Shown piece by piece: positions 24,087 through 35,362 of a stretch of DNA of 64,000 bases. The position numbers and the translations under genes are program-made. The first letter of the stretch is position 1; every line of letters begins with the position of its first letter. This DNA is from Xiphophorus maculatus (lineage: Eukaryota > Chordata > Actinopteri > Cyprinodontiformes > Poeciliidae): positions 6,282,787 to 6,346,786 of the forward strand of contig NC_036450.1 of NCBI RefSeq assembly GCF_002775205.1, in the 5' to 3' direction. The notes under the pieces are model-generated. The model searched no databases, was not told where the DNA came from, and saw nothing but the letters and a program-made list of their open reading frames with translations.

Positions 24087-24779
24087 CTTCCTGCAGGATG
24101 ACATTTCAAAGGCTGTCCTCCCACACTCCTCCAGGTGTAGGAGGAGCTACAGGCATTTTATTGACTGCCAACGAACCCATTTGGTTGTTTTGTTTGAAAC
24201 ACAAAATCAGTCGACGGTAAAACTAAATTATCTGATGCAACTAAAAACCATATCTGTAATTCTGACACCTACAAGCTGGAAAAGCAAACAAAAAAACTTT
24301 AATCTAAACTGATAACAGCCAAATTAACCCACAAGAACAGCGGAGGAGACGATGAAACCCCAGGAGAGATGGAAATGAGCACCGAACCTGTGAGGCCTTC
24401 TGCTGATGCTGAGCGACTGCTGTTTGCTGAGCTGAGAGTCTCGCAGCTCACTGAACACAATTAGAGCGCAGAAGCTGCTGGACGTTCAGTTTCCGTCAGA
24501 TTAGCTGTGAAGAGAGACGAGGCGGACAGAAATTCAGCGACACAGTCAGAAAAACGGCTGAAGTCACATGAGATGCCGAGGGGTGGCGGTGCAGAAGGAA
24601 GAACCACATCAACATGATAAATTCAACTCAACATAGGCATTAAGATAATAACTGGACAAATTTATTGCAAAATGTCTCAAAATTATGCATTCAAGCACAA
24701 ATTTACACACATTTACCAATATATTTTAAAAAGAACATATTCTTATTGATCAAAAGCAAGCTGGTTTCTCATTGACGGG

Positions 24780-25190
24780 ATTAAAAATCAACCAAGAACA
24801 ATGTGGCACTCTTAGATGGTCCAACAAAGAGAAGTTAGGTAAGTCTTCTGGAGCCGTTTAGAAACTCAAGCATCACCAGATTATTAACGTGTCACCAGGA
24901 TCTGGAACCAGAGCCCAACTATCACTGTTAGATGAAGGGAACTGGTTGGTATGAAGGGGAATACACCAAGCACCACCAAAAAAACAAAACAAAGACACCT
25001 TCAAACTAGACTGACAAGACAAATGACTTTTAGAGAGACGTTTGGTAACAAAGTATGTTTAGAGAACTCAAGATGGGGCTTTGAAAGCCAAGAACATCAA
25101 CCCACCTGTTACGCCTGGTGGTGACTTTACCATGCTGTTTGACTACACAAAGTTCATGAAATAATGAAGAACTACCTTCAAATTCTTCAA
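24780..25190 (+). mobile_element. Tc1/mariner relic, strongly decayed
   Basis: Scattered matches to the Tc1 transposase gene: a ctttgaaagccaagaacatc segment followed by a degenerate version of the GGGS block (cctggtggtgactttaccatgctg), as in the relic at 9.7 kb. There is no open frame. Limits are approximate. Confidence 0.5.
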
Positions 25191-25489
25191 GTTATGCAAA
25201 TACGCATCTAGGTAGTGAAGTCTGAAGACAGTTGGATGGTCCATCACCGACCTCTTTTTTGGAATGGCCTTTTCAATCTGCCACTTGTTTAGTGTTGCTA
25301 AAATGTAAGTTTATGGGTGAGCATCTTTCTTCGTTATCCCATCCATTTTGTTAAATTGTCCTTAGGATTGATGTTAAAGAAAAAATAATTTTAAAAAAAA
25401 GGTTTTCCGCATTGCTGGCAGTAAGTTGGACTCATTTCCAGTAAGAGTTGTTCTTAATGTTGCCGTTTGTCACTGATTCTGTTCATAAC

Positions 25490-25830
25490 CTCCATTGACA
25501 GAATTTCTAGGCGCACATCCTGCCCCAAGTAGAAGAGCTCAAGTATCTCAAGGTCTTGTTCACAAATCAGTGAAAAATGAAACAGAAGATTGACACTGAC
25601 TGTCGTGGTGTAAAGAGACCTGAGCTGAGCGGTTAGTCTACCTTCCTACCCTCAATGGTCAAGAGATCTGGGTATTGACCAAAAGAACTGGACTGAGGAT
25701 AGAAGTGGCCAAAGTGAGTTTCCTCTGCAGGGTGCCTGGGCTCTAAGGAAGAAGCTCAATCAGAGGACACCATCCAGGCATTGAGCCTCGGAGGTCCCTG
25801 GGCTCAATTTTTATCTAAGAACGGAGAGAC
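25490..25830 (+). mobile_element. Rex3/RTE-type LINE relic
   Basis: The translation fits the region after the reverse transcriptase of Rex3: ctgccccaagtagaagagctcaag reads LPQVEELK, then KVLFTNQ. It continues through the C-terminal part (tttcctctgcagggtgcc) in broken frames. It is much older than the Rex3 copy at 30,671-32,149. Confidence 0.55.
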
Positions 25831-26329
25831 GATGCTTCATCAATACTGAGGTTTGCTAAAGTCAGCGTTCCCAAACAGGTATTGCAACAATAAACAAGGC
25901 CTTTTAGTAGGATATTTGTCAGGGATTTCAGCGATTTAAGATGGTCTTAACTCTGCAAAGAATAGCGAGACGATGGTGGCTCAGGAGGTAGGAGCTCGTC
26001 CTGTAACCAGTTGGCTGCTTCATCTGTCTCAGTTGTTGTGTCGTTAGACATTACTCGGTTTGCCTGTTCCAGGACAGCAGTGGCTACAACGTAGCTCACT
26101 ACCATCAGTGTGTGAAAGTATTTACACATGGGGGAATGATTGAATTAAGTGTGAAGTGTGTGGGGTTCTCTGCAAAAGATACAACTAAAGGCCATTTACC
26201 AAAAGGGGTTTACTAAGGGCAGAAACATATTATTGGCTAAAAAAATTACTTAAACTAGATGCAACTAACTAAGACACTGCAGAACATGAAGAATGAAATT
26301 CTGTTTTCCTTGGAAAGAGATAATCTAAG

Positions 26330-26880
26330 GGTATTTTCACACCTGACAGTCCAGTAGACCTGGTTTGATTGGAGACCAAAATTGTAACATTTGTCACATT
26401 TTTAGCTGATGTGGTTTGCTTTCACACAGTACTGAGTCAAACGGACCAAGCCTTTGAAAGATCTGTTCCCCTGCTCAATGCAAAAAGAACCACTGAAGAA
26501 AACAACACAAAAACCAGTGAGGAAAATACTGAGCGCAACTTTCTTCTTCACAAAATGTAAAAAAAAATAAAAAAAATTCTCTTTTGTCACTGGTAAAAGA
26601 CTACTCATTTGTTTTTGGTTGTATTTACCCAGAATGCCCTAGGCCACAGTCTGCTTCCTGACAGTCTGTCTCCGGTGCATTCAAACAGAACCAGAGTTCA
26701 GTTCAACCACACCCAGATTTAGGATTTTTGGTAGACCAGAGCTGACGTTTTTGGTCTGCATCGTAGGCCAATGATAGAGTCACACACCTACACACAAACC
26801 AGACTTTGGATGCAAATGAACTGGAGTTTGTTTAAAGTGAACTAAACAGGTCAGATGTGAATGCAGTCTATGTGTTACCC
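26330..26880 (+). mobile_element. MITE, second copy of the ggtgttttcacacc family
   Basis: Starts gggtattttcacacctgacagtc and ends near caggtcagatgtgaatgcag. The interior shares text with the copy at 10,173-10,687 (gaaaacaacacaaaaacc, cttcttcacaaaatg). No coding frame. Confidence 0.65.
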
Positions 26881-27364
26881 GCATATCTCAGTCAAAGAGA
26901 CTGGAGTGGTTGGTTAACCCAGTTTGTCCTGAAGAACGATTGATGACTCAGTCATGTGATTTCCTGTCAGAAGAGATGGCATTTATTGTAAACCTGCTCT
27001 CTATGCTGCAGATAATTACAGTTGTATTAACCTGCGAGTCCCTCTCTGACTCACAGGGTTCTTAAATATTTCCTTAAGCATGTTAATTTGAAGGTTTGTC
27101 AGAGAAATGACACCAAGATTATAGACAGATTAAAATCCTATTTTCAAGTTTCTCATGCATTCAATGAAAGAAATGGAAACAGATGGTGACAAGTTGCTGG
27201 TTATAGAGAGCCTTATGATCAGACACAATCTGATGTTTTTGCAAAAAGAATAAACAAAAAAAACCTGCACAACATTTGTCAGTGTAGAATGCATCATTTT
27301 TACATTTATGATGCACTATCATTTACTGCTTTTTTGTTGCTATGTACCTGTAGGGTTAATCACT

Positions 27365-28080
27365 TGCGGATTTTAGCAAAGGTGAAATCTTATTTTTGTT
27401 TTGAAGATTTTGAAGAAATTATCCATGCCTTCATTACATCTTGATTGGATTATTGTAATTCTTTACATAAAGGCCTGGATAAATCCCTGATACAGCGTCT
27501 TCAAGTGACCCAGAAAGCAGCAGGTCGGCTTCGTCCAGACACCCAGAAGCGTGACCATGTAAGGCCCGTATTGACCTCCTTACACTGGCTGCCTGGTTCA
27601 TATCGAATAGATTATAAGACTCTAACAACTTTTAAAGTTTTAAATGGGTTAGCCCCTCCTTACCTTCAGGATCTTTTGAAAAGTCATTCAGTGTCCAGAA
27701 CTTTAAGATCCAATAATCAGCTGCCACTGAATGTTCCTCGAACTCGACTTAAGAGAAAAGGAGATCAGGCTTTCTCGATGGCTGCTCCTACTCTATGGAA
27801 TAATCTACCTTTCCAGATTAGATCTGCCCACAGCCTGGATCGCTTTAAATAGCTTCTTAAAACTCATTTTTATTCTTTGGCATTTAGGCCTTCTGGTGTG
27901 ATGGTTTTATCCCTTCACTTATTATTACTCTTATTATTTCAACATTTTACATATATTATTCTCGTATTATTTTTTCTTTCTTTTGATCAACTTATTTTAT
28001 TATCATTTTTTTTACAGCACTTTGGTGCAGTTTTAATACTGTTTTTAAAGTGCTATGTAAGTAAAGTTCACACTGACATT
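27365..28080 (+). mobile_element. L2-type LINE 3' fragment
   Basis: The translation around 27,445-27,852 gives the conserved region after the reverse transcriptase in L2/CR1-group LINEs: IQRLQVTQKAAGRL, LHWLPGSYRIDYKT, LNGLAPPYLQDLL and APTLWNNLPFQIRSA. A TAG stop and a short 3' region follow (aaagtgctatgtaagtaaag). The element is 5' truncated, lacks the catalytic domains and cannot be active. Confidence 0.85.
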
Positions 28081-28487
28081 GACTTAAGAGATAATATCTA
28101 ACATGTCCTACAGCTTTGTGCATTAAAATATTATTTTGTTCAAACTTCAGCCTTTGTAGACCTCCTCACTATAAATAAATATAATGCAACTTGATCTACA
28201 CACACAAAAATCAAATTTATCACACAGTCTAGTGAAGGTTGTTCATCTAGTCATTAATAAATAACCTCTGTTTAATAACTACAATAAATAAACTGATTTA
28301 AAACCCAATGGATATTAAGTTTTATTTTGTAATACTAAAGAGGTTTTTGGTGATGGTATCTGTGATTAACCTCATGGTCTTTAAAGCTTTGGGTGTAACA
28401 AACATCAGCTGTGGGTAAAACCTGATTGGCTGCAGCTTCTCTGCACTGAAACATGAGTTATAAATCAGGTCAAACCAGTTTCTGTTA

Positions 28488-28499
28488 TCAAAGTGAAAC
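28488..28499 (+). promoter_or_regulatory. IRF-like motif before TRIM copy A
   Basis: tcaaagtgaaac lies 30 bp upstream of the ATG. It keeps the GTGAAAC half found in copies B and C but lacks their GGAA half. A CCAAT box in reverse (gattggctgcag, about 28,424-28,435) lies further upstream in all three copies. Confidence 0.4.
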
Positions 28500-28528
28500 G
28501 CAGACAGTCACTCTGACTGAAAACAGAA

Positions 28529-30247
28529 ATGGAGCAGAGTCAGTTCGACCGAGAGACTTTCTCCTGCTCAATCTGTCTGGATCTACTGACGGATCCGGTG
28601 GCTACTCCCTGTGGACACAGCTACTGTATGAACTGTATTAAAGATCACTGGGATGAAGAGGATCAGAAAAGAATCCACAGCTGCCCTGAGTGCAGAGAGA
28701 CCTTCATACCAAGGCCTGTTTTGAAGAAGAACGCAATTCTAACAGTTTTAGTGGAGCAGCTGAAGAAGACTGGACTCCAAGCTGCTCCTGCTGACCACTG
28801 CTATGCTGGACCTGAAGATGTGGCCTGTGATTTCTGCACTGGAAGAAAACTGAAAGCCATCAAGTCCTGTTTAGTCTGTCTGACCTCTTTCTGTGAGAAA
28901 CACCTTCAGCCTCATTATGATTCAGCTGCATTCAAGAAACACAAGTTGGTGGAGCCGTCCAAGAACCTCCAGGAGAACATCTGCTCTAAGCATGATAAGT
29001 TGTTGGAGGTCTTCTGCCGCACTGATCAGAAGTGTATTTGTTATCTCTGCAATATGAATGAACATAAAGGCCATGAAACAGTGTCAGCTGCAGCAGAAAG
29101 GACTGAGAGGCAGAGAGAGCTGGAGGAGAGACAAGGAAACATCCAGCAGAGAATCCAGGACCAGGAGAAAGATGTGAAGCTGCTTCAACAGGAGGTGGAG
29201 GCCATCAATCGCTCTGCTGATAAAACAGTGGAGGACAGTGAGAAGATCTTCACCCAGCTGATCTGTCTCCTCCAGAAAAGAAGCTCTGAGGTGAAGCAGC
29301 AGATCAGATCCCAGCAGGAAACTGAAGTGAGTCGAGTCAAAGATGTTCAGGAGAAGCTGGAGCAGGAGATCACTGAGCTGAAGAGGAAAGACGCTGAGCT
29401 GGAGCAGTTCTTACACACAGAGGATCACAACCAGTTTCTCCTCAACTACCCCTCACTGCCAGCACTCAGTGAGTCTACACACTCATCCAGCATCAACATC
29501 CGTCCTCTGAGACACTTTGAGGATGTGACAGCAGCTGTGTCAGAGCTCAGAGACAAACTACAGGACGTCCTGAGAGACTCATGGACAAACATCTCACTGA
29601 TGGTCACTGAGGTGGATGTTCTACTGTCAGAACCAGACCCAGAACCAAAGAGCAGAGCTGGATTCTTAAGATATTCATGTGAAATCACTCTGGATCCAAA
29701 CACAGCAAATACACGATTGGGACTATCAGAGGGGAACAGGAAGGTGACAAGGATGAATAGAGATCAGTCTTATTCTAGTCACCCAGACAGATTCACTGAT
29801 TATTCTCAGGTTCTGAGTAGAGAGAGTCTGACTGGACGTTGTTACTGGGAGGTGGAGTGGAGAGGGGGAGTTTCTGTAGCAGTCGCATACAAGAGTATCA
29901 GCAGAGTAGGATCGGGTAATGAATGTGCTTTTGGAAATAATGATAAATCTTGGGTATTATATTGTTCTCAAATAAATAGTAATTTTTTGCACAACAACAT
30001 CTGGACTTCCATCTCAGGTCCAGTTTCCTCCAGAGTCGGAGTGTACCTGGATCACAGAGCAGGTATTCTGTCCTTCTACAGCGTCTCTGAAACCTTGACT
30101 CTCCTCCACAGAGTCCAGACCAGATTCACTGAACCGCTACTGGCTGGAGTTTGGATTAATAAGTCTGGAATTGGGACTTGTGCAACTGGATCCTTTGTAG
30201 AGTTCTGTAAACCCAGACAGATTTCCTCTTTCCTCTCAGATTGTTGA
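28529..30247 (+). CDS. TRIM-family E3 ubiquitin ligase, copy A (572 aa, single exon)
   Basis: Order of domains: C3HC4 RING at residues 13-55 (C13, C16, C28, H30, C33, C36, C52, C55), B-box-like zinc motif from C100, B-box 2 at 152-182 (C152, H155, C163, D166, C171, C174, H179, H182), long coiled coil about 190-310, and PRY-SPRY about 383-562. Such proteins are cytosolic ubiquitin ligases; fish have hundreds of SPRY-bearing TRIMs, many in antiviral sensing (family knowledge). The whole frame is uninterrupted. A TAG used as stop in copies B and C is CAG here, adding nine residues. A poly(A) signal AATAAA lies at 30,625-30,630. It resembles fish genes labelled TRIM16- or TRIM25-like; the exact subfamily is not certain. 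The start is the ATG shared by all copies. Confidence 0.92.
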   Translation: MEQSQFDRETFSCSICLDLLTDPVATPCGHSYCMNCIKDHWDEEDQKRIHSCPECRETFIPRPVLKKNAILTVLVEQLKKTGLQAAPADHCYAGPEDVACDFCTGRKLKAIKSCLVCLTSFCEKHLQPHYDSAAFKKHKLVEPSKNLQENICSKHDKLLEVFCRTDQKCICYLCNMNEHKGHETVSAAAERTERQRELEERQGNIQQRIQDQEKDVKLLQQEVEAINRSADKTVEDSEKIFTQLICLLQKRSSEVKQQIRSQQETEVSRVKDVQEKLEQEITELKRKDAELEQFLHTEDHNQFLLNYPSLPALSESTHSSSINIRPLRHFEDVTAAVSELRDKLQDVLRDSWTNISLMVTEVDVLLSEPDPEPKSRAGFLRYSCEITLDPNTANTRLGLSEGNRKVTRMNRDQSYSSHPDRFTDYSQVLSRESLTGRCYWEVEWRGGVSVAVAYKSISRVGSGNECAFGNNDKSWVLYCSQINSNFLHNNIWTSISGPVSSRVGVYLDHRAGILSFYSVSETLTLLHRVQTRFTEPLLAGVWINKSGIGTCATGSFVEFCKPRQISSFLSDC

Positions 30248-30670
30248 TCAGGGTTCATGGTTCTGATGTCTCTGCTCTGCTGTTCTGATCTTCTTTATTT
30301 TTCCGGTTTAGTTCTTTGTGTTACAGGAGCCATAAAGGAAATCACTGCTGATGATTTATTTCATTCTTATGACAGAAATATTTCATGAAAATCAAAACTT
30401 CTCTGGACTCTAATGGCTTCCCATAAATGTTTTTATCCTTGTATTTCGATGTTTTATTTGTTGTTAAATCAGTTGAGATCAAAGTGATCTGAACTTGCTT
30501 CTGTTTTCTATATTGTGATCCAAAAAACCTGAAACATCAAATCGTCACTGATGCTGTTTTCTTCTCATATTTGTAGATGTAGATCAGAAAAAATGTCTGT
30601 AGTTCTGTCTCTTTGGACGTCTTCAATAAAGAAACTTGATTACAGAGAAATGTTGAAAGTTTTCTAATCA

Positions 30671-32149
30671 TCCATCCATCCATTTTCTTCTGCTTATCCG
30701 GGGTCGGGTCGCGGGGGTAGCAGCTTCAGAAAGGAGGCCCAGACTTCCCTCTCCCCAGCCACTTGTTCCAGCTCCTCTAGGGGGAATCCCGAGGCGTTCC
30801 CAGGCCAGCCAAGGGACATAGTCCCTCCAGCGTTTCCTGGATCTTCCCTGGGGCCTCCTCCTGGTGGGACGTGCCCGGAGCACCTCACCAGGGAGGCGTC
30901 CAGGAGGAATCCTGAGCAGATGCCCGAGCCACCTCAACTGGCTCCTCTTGATGTGAAGGAGCAGCAGCTCTACTCTGAGTCCCTCCTGGATGACTGAGCT
31001 TCTCACCCTACCATAGATGAGGGTGGGAACGTAGATCGACTGGTAAATCGAGAGAATTGCTTTTTGGCTCAGCTCTCTCTTCACCACGACGGACCGGTAC
31101 AGCCCCCGCTTCACGGCAGACGCTGCGCCAATCCGCCTGTCGATCTCCCGCTCCCTTCTTCACTCATTTGTGAACAAGATCCCGAGATACTTGAACTCCT
31201 CCACTTGGGGCAGGACACCCTCCCCGACCCGGAGAAGGAACTCTACCCATTTCCTGCTCAAGACCATGGCCTCGGATTTGGAGGCACTGATCCTCATCCC
31301 GGCCGCTTCGCACACGGCTGCGAACCGCTCTAGCGAGAGCTGCAGATCACGAACTGATGAAACCAATAGGACCGCATCATCTGAAAAAAGCAGAGATGAG
31401 ATCCTAAGGCCACCAAATCAGATCCCCTGAACACCTTGGCTGCACCTAGAAATTCTATCCATGAAAGTAATGAACAGAATCGGTGACAAAGGGCAGCCCT
31501 GGCGGAGTCCAACTCTCACCGGAAAGGAGCCCGACTTACTGCCGGCAATGCAGACCAGACTCTGACACCGGTCATACAGGGACCTGACAGCCCATATCAA
31601 GGGGCCCGGTACCCCATACTCCCAGAGGACCCCCCACAGAGCTCTCTGAGGGACACGGTTGAAAGCCTTTTCCAAGTCCACAAACCACATGTAGACCGGT
31701 TGGGCAACTACCATGCACCCTCCAGGACCTTGCCGAGGGTGTACAGCTGGTCCAGTGTTCCACGACCAGGACGAAAACCACACTAGTCTTCCTGAATCAG
31801 AGGTTCAAGTATCCAACGGACCCTCCTCTCCAGGACCCCTGAATAGACCTTGCCAGGGAGGCTTAAGACTGTGACTCCCCTATAATTGGAGCACACCCTC
31901 CGGTCCCCCTTTTTGAACAGGGGGACCACCACCCCAGTCTGCCAATCCAGGGCAGCTGCCCCCGATGTCCATGCGATATTGCAGAGTCGCGTCAGCCAAC
32001 ATAACCCTACAACATCCAGAGCCTTGGGGAACTCCGGGCGGATCTCATCCACCCTAGGGGTCCTGCTACTGAGGAGCTTTATAACCACCTAGGCGACCTC
32101 ATCCCCAGAGATTGGAGAACCCAACCCAGAGTTCCCTGTACTCTGTGTC
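30671..32149 (-). mobile_element. Rex3 (RTE-clade) LINE, 5' truncated, with 8-bp target duplication
   Basis: The minus-strand translation contains VCSNYRGVTVLSLPGKVY, VDLEKAFNRVPQ, GLRQGCPLSPILFITFMDR and PQVEEFKYLGILF, the reverse transcriptase and downstream region of Rex3. The tail is ggatggatgga, seen as tccatccatcc at 30,671. Flanks tctaatca at 30,663-30,670 and 32,150-32,157 are an exact duplication, and copies B and C of the TRIM unit show the empty site (ttttctaatcattattgtg). Frameshifts break the ORF and the YADD part is damaged, so it is inactive. Length 1,479 bp. Confidence 0.95.
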
Positions 32150-32157
32150 TCTAATCA

Positions 32158-32395
32158 CTATTGTGATAAATTGTATGTTTGGTCGTCTATTGAGCAGAAA
32201 CTTTTCCTCCAGAGTGTCTTATTTGCTGCTGGAAAAGATCAGATGTTTGGTTTCGTCTTCATTCATCAACAACACTCAGGATCCACCACCACAGAAAGAT
32301 CCTGGTAGCAGTAATGAAAAGGAGGTTAAAGCTCCTCCACTGTCAACATTTGGAAAACTTTAAACCTGTGAGAAAGGTTGGAGACGTGTCATAAA
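32158..32395 (+). other. Downstream ORF of the TRIM unit, copy A (frameshifted)
   Basis: Homologous to the open frames at 47,523-47,747 and 59,320-59,505. It contains VSSSFINNT and DPPPQKDPGSSNEKEVKAPP. Four bases (gagc) are missing after GKL, giving an early stop, so this copy is broken relative to B and C. No known domain. Confidence 0.5.
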
Positions 32396-33139
32396 ACCAG
32401 TGGCGATAAAAGTGGGTATGCACTGTACGCATAATGGCGCTGCACTAGAGGGGGCGCAAAAACCATGTGGGAAATTTTTCTAGTCGGCATTTTCTGTATT
32501 TAACAGCTGGATGCATGAAATGATCAGTAATAGAGGAACAGCATTGATTCTGCGCCCCCCGCCCTTTGACCCCACCGCCTCTCCCCATACATATACAGGT
32601 AGTTTGGGCAGGCAGCCCTTTGAGAAAACGCTGAAGCGTGTTTTATGTTTTTATTTTAAATTTGAATGGTAGTAATGCACTCGACAACAGGGAGCTAAAG
32701 ATGGGCGGCAGAAAACAAACTCCAGAACAGAATAAAGAGGAGGAGGGATAAAGATGATGGAAGGATGAAGAAAAGCTTTTCAAAGTGGTTGAAAGACAAT
32801 AGGTGAGTAAAGTCAGTGCATCAACAGTAGGGCTGTAAATATTCAGGTTAGCTTAAACTAGCCTAAAATGGCAGGTGGCTGTTGTCTTGTTAGGGTTGCC
32901 ATCCGTCCCATAAACTACAGAATCGTCTCGTATTTGACTGTTAATAGTTGCGTCCCGTATTGAACCGAAACCAATTTGTTCTGTATTTCTATACATGTCT
33001 GATAGACACACCACCTGTCACACAGATCTCAACAATAATGACCAAAACATAACACAGGAAATAGTAAGGTCAGCTAAATTGTTGTGGCGGGAGCTAAATA
33101 GGACCCCGGACGGTGTTGTCATGGTTACCTAGAGACGTT
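32396..33139 (+). repeat. Tail of the duplicated TRIM unit, copy A
   Basis: Matches 59,506-60,080 downstream of TRIM copy C (ccagtggcgataaaagtggg, gcactagagggggcgc, ctcgacaacagggagctaaag). It holds only about two units of the 17-bp repeat that is expanded in copy C. From 32,899 it continues through sequence that copy C lacks because an L1-type element is inserted there. No gene in this stretch. Confidence 0.75.
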
Positions 33140-33365
33140 TTGTTCTCAAATCGATAGCACATTTGGCCACAACAACATCTGGACCTCCATCTCAGGTCCA
33201 GTTTCCTCCAGAGTCGGAGTGTACCTGGATCACAGAGCAGGTATTCTGTCCTTCTACAGCGTCTCTGAAACCATGACTCTCCTCCACAGAGTCCAGACCA
33301 GATTCACTGAACCGCTACTGGCTGGAGTTTGGCTTGGAGAATCTGCTGAGTTCTGTAAACTTTAA
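33140..33365 (+). pseudogene. TRIM SPRY-only fragment (copy A')
   Basis: Starts inside the SPRY (tgttctcaaa..., homologous to about 58,580 in copy C). It reads through NNIWTSISGPVSSRVGVYLD to EFCKL and a TAA at 33,363-33,365. RING, B-boxes, coiled coil and the first half of the SPRY are absent and no start codon is in place. It is therefore a remnant of a fourth copy or of unequal recombination. Its reading frame is intact, which suggests it is young. Confidence 0.85.
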
Positions 33366-33719
33366 CTGTGAGATTCTCACTGCAAGCTGGTCTGACAATA
33401 AAATAAATCCTTGAATTCTTGAATTTTTGTTGTGTGTGTTTGACTCGGAATATAGGCGATCGTGTTTTTTTGTTTCAGATTTCTCTTGTTTAGTTTTTTG
33501 TTGTTTCTTTTAACAAAATTTATGAGAGAAATCCTTTGTGATGGGGCCTCATTTAAAGTTATTAAACTTTGGTTGTTTTCAAACCTGATAGTCCAGTGGA
33601 CTTGGATTGATTACGAACCAAAATTGTACCATTTGTTACAGTGTCAGTTGCAGGTGTTCACTTTCACATTACAATAGTTTATGTTTTTTATTTTATAAAG
33701 AAATAATATTATTGCTCAC

Positions 33720-33819
33720 CTTTTGTCTTTGTTACGCTTTCCTCACGATCCGTCCGGTCTTCCTCGGGTCTCTCCCTCCTCGGCTGGTCGTCCTCAGAAC
33801 CCCCTGACCCGCCCGAGTT
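33720..33819 (-). CDS. Unrecognised gene, coding exon 3
   Basis: Acceptor ctctacag|AACTCG and donor AAAAG|GTGAGC frame a 100-base exon. It encodes a polar, charged segment (SGGSEDDQPRRERPEEDR) in phase with the exon at 34,786-34,920. It ends with one base of the next codon, so the gene continues to lower coordinates. No further exon was found there, where TRIM-unit sequence begins. Confidence 0.6.
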
Positions 33820-34785
33820 CTGTAGAGGAAACACACAAGGACGAACATTCAAAGGTTCAGAGGCATAAACAATGAAGCACCAAACAATTTTAAAATACTG
33901 AATGACGTAAAAAGACAATTTTTATGGCCTCATGGGCGGTTGCCCAGAGCAGCATTAGAAAAGGGGCGTCACAGACATGCCTGATGATGAGCAAAGTGAG
34001 TCTAGGTTACATGATGAGAAAAAACTACACTAGTTTCAATCCTGCATCTCCCTGAGAGGACTTCCTGAACATTTAGCATATAAGCTACGTTGAGTTGAAA
34101 AGACACAAATGTATGGAAGCCCCTAACTGCCAGAGATAGAAAATAAATTCAGGAGCAGTTTCTTGTTAAAAACTATACAAAACTCTTTAACTTTTCTCAT
34201 TTCACTGAGATATAAGCTCTGTGTCGTCAGAATGAGATGTATATTAAAGCGATAAACAACATTACTGTTGTTTGAGACCATTTTCAATTAATATGGTAAT
34301 GGAAAAGTTATGAATGAACACATTCTAAAATATCAACAAACTTTAAATTTTAATGGACATATAAAACTGGAACTATAAGACATTTTACATATCCCAAAAA
34401 TAAACAAAACAACAAATAAAATAAAATAAATTGTGTTAACAAAATTGTCCTGACTTTTGTCATTCAGCTTTTGTAGAAAGAGAGAAAAGATAAAAACAAT
34501 AAGTCATGCAAATGGAAATTATTGAGCTCCTTTTAATTCATCGTGCAATTAATTGATCTGTTTATTGTGATAGGCCTAATCCATCCCTAAATATGTAAAA
34601 TAAATCAGTTTGTTGCTAAGTTACAAATAAACCAACGTTATCATAAAAAAATAAAAAATGTGGAAGAGCAATGATAGAAATAAGTAAAATATATATATTA
34701 ATCAAGTAATAAAATTATCTACACAAACTTCCATTTATACATCAAAATAAAAAAAGTCAATAAATAAACTCAGATTATCAAATAC

Positions 34786-34920
34786 CTTTCTTCTTCGTCG
34801 TCGTCTCATTCGGCCTGACAGTGAGCTCTGATAAAGATCTGTGTAGCTCTTATGCAGTCTTTCTATTTTCTCTGATAGTTCGTTTCGGAGCATTTTAATA
34901 TTGTCAATATTTGGCTCCGT
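34786..34920 (-). CDS. Unrecognised gene, coding exon 2
   Basis: Acceptor cattaccag|ACGGAG and donor AAG|GTATTT delimit exactly 45 codons. The peptide is helical and probably coiled (NIKMLRNELSEKIERLHKSY), then ends in a basic run (GRMRRRRRRK) that could be a nuclear-localisation or nucleic-acid-binding patch. No family recognised. Confidence 0.65.
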
Positions 34921-34990
34921 CTGGTAATGATTAGATATCTGCGTATTTCCTGATGCTAATTTGATTTAATATTAATCCTTAAATCTTCAC

Positions 34991-35236
34991 GATACGCACG
35001 TAGCCCGTTCCTACCGGAAGAGGGATTTCTTCCTCCATGTTTCCGTCCTGAGTAGACCCCGTAGCATCGTTGCTCGGGACGGTGATGCGGGGAGATTTAC
35101 TAGCTTTAGCCTCGTTAGCCTTGGCGGTTGACGGTTTGCTAGCCGGAGCGGAGCTAGCCGGTGTTCTAGTTGGGATTCGGTCTGTAAAGATTTTTGAGAG
35201 GATTCCCGACGGTCTTTCATAATCTATATTGTTCAT
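34991..35236 (-). CDS. Unrecognised gene, first coding exon
   Basis: ATG at 35,236; 82 codons to a GTGAAG donor at 34,990, phase 0, joining exon 2 after an intron of only about 70 bp. The peptide begins MNNIDYERPSGILSKIF, then a low-complexity Ala/Ser/Lys/Pro stretch and an acidic patch (GNMEEEIPLP). An alternative donor (GGCTAC|GTGCGT) would shorten it by four codons. ETS-like sites lie about 115-125 bp upstream. The three exons together give about 160 residues of a mostly disordered protein. I do not recognise it. Confidence 0.6.
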
Positions 35237-35348
35237 AGTTGCTTTATATGCGAAAAAATCAATATTTGTTGACCGGAGGCTTTAAAAAAAAAAGACATTT
35301 TTTAAAAATTACGGAGCTGCCTCCCTTTGCTGCTCTTACTCCATTCAA

Positions 35349-35362
35349 CCGGAAGCGGAAGT
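35349..35362 (-). promoter_or_regulatory. Paired ETS-type sites upstream of the unrecognised gene
   Basis: CCGGAAG at 35,349-35,355 is directly followed by CGGAAGT at 35,356-35,362. Tandem ETS sites like these are common in TATA-less vertebrate promoters near the transcription start. They lie 113 bp before the ATG at 35,236. Confidence 0.5.
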
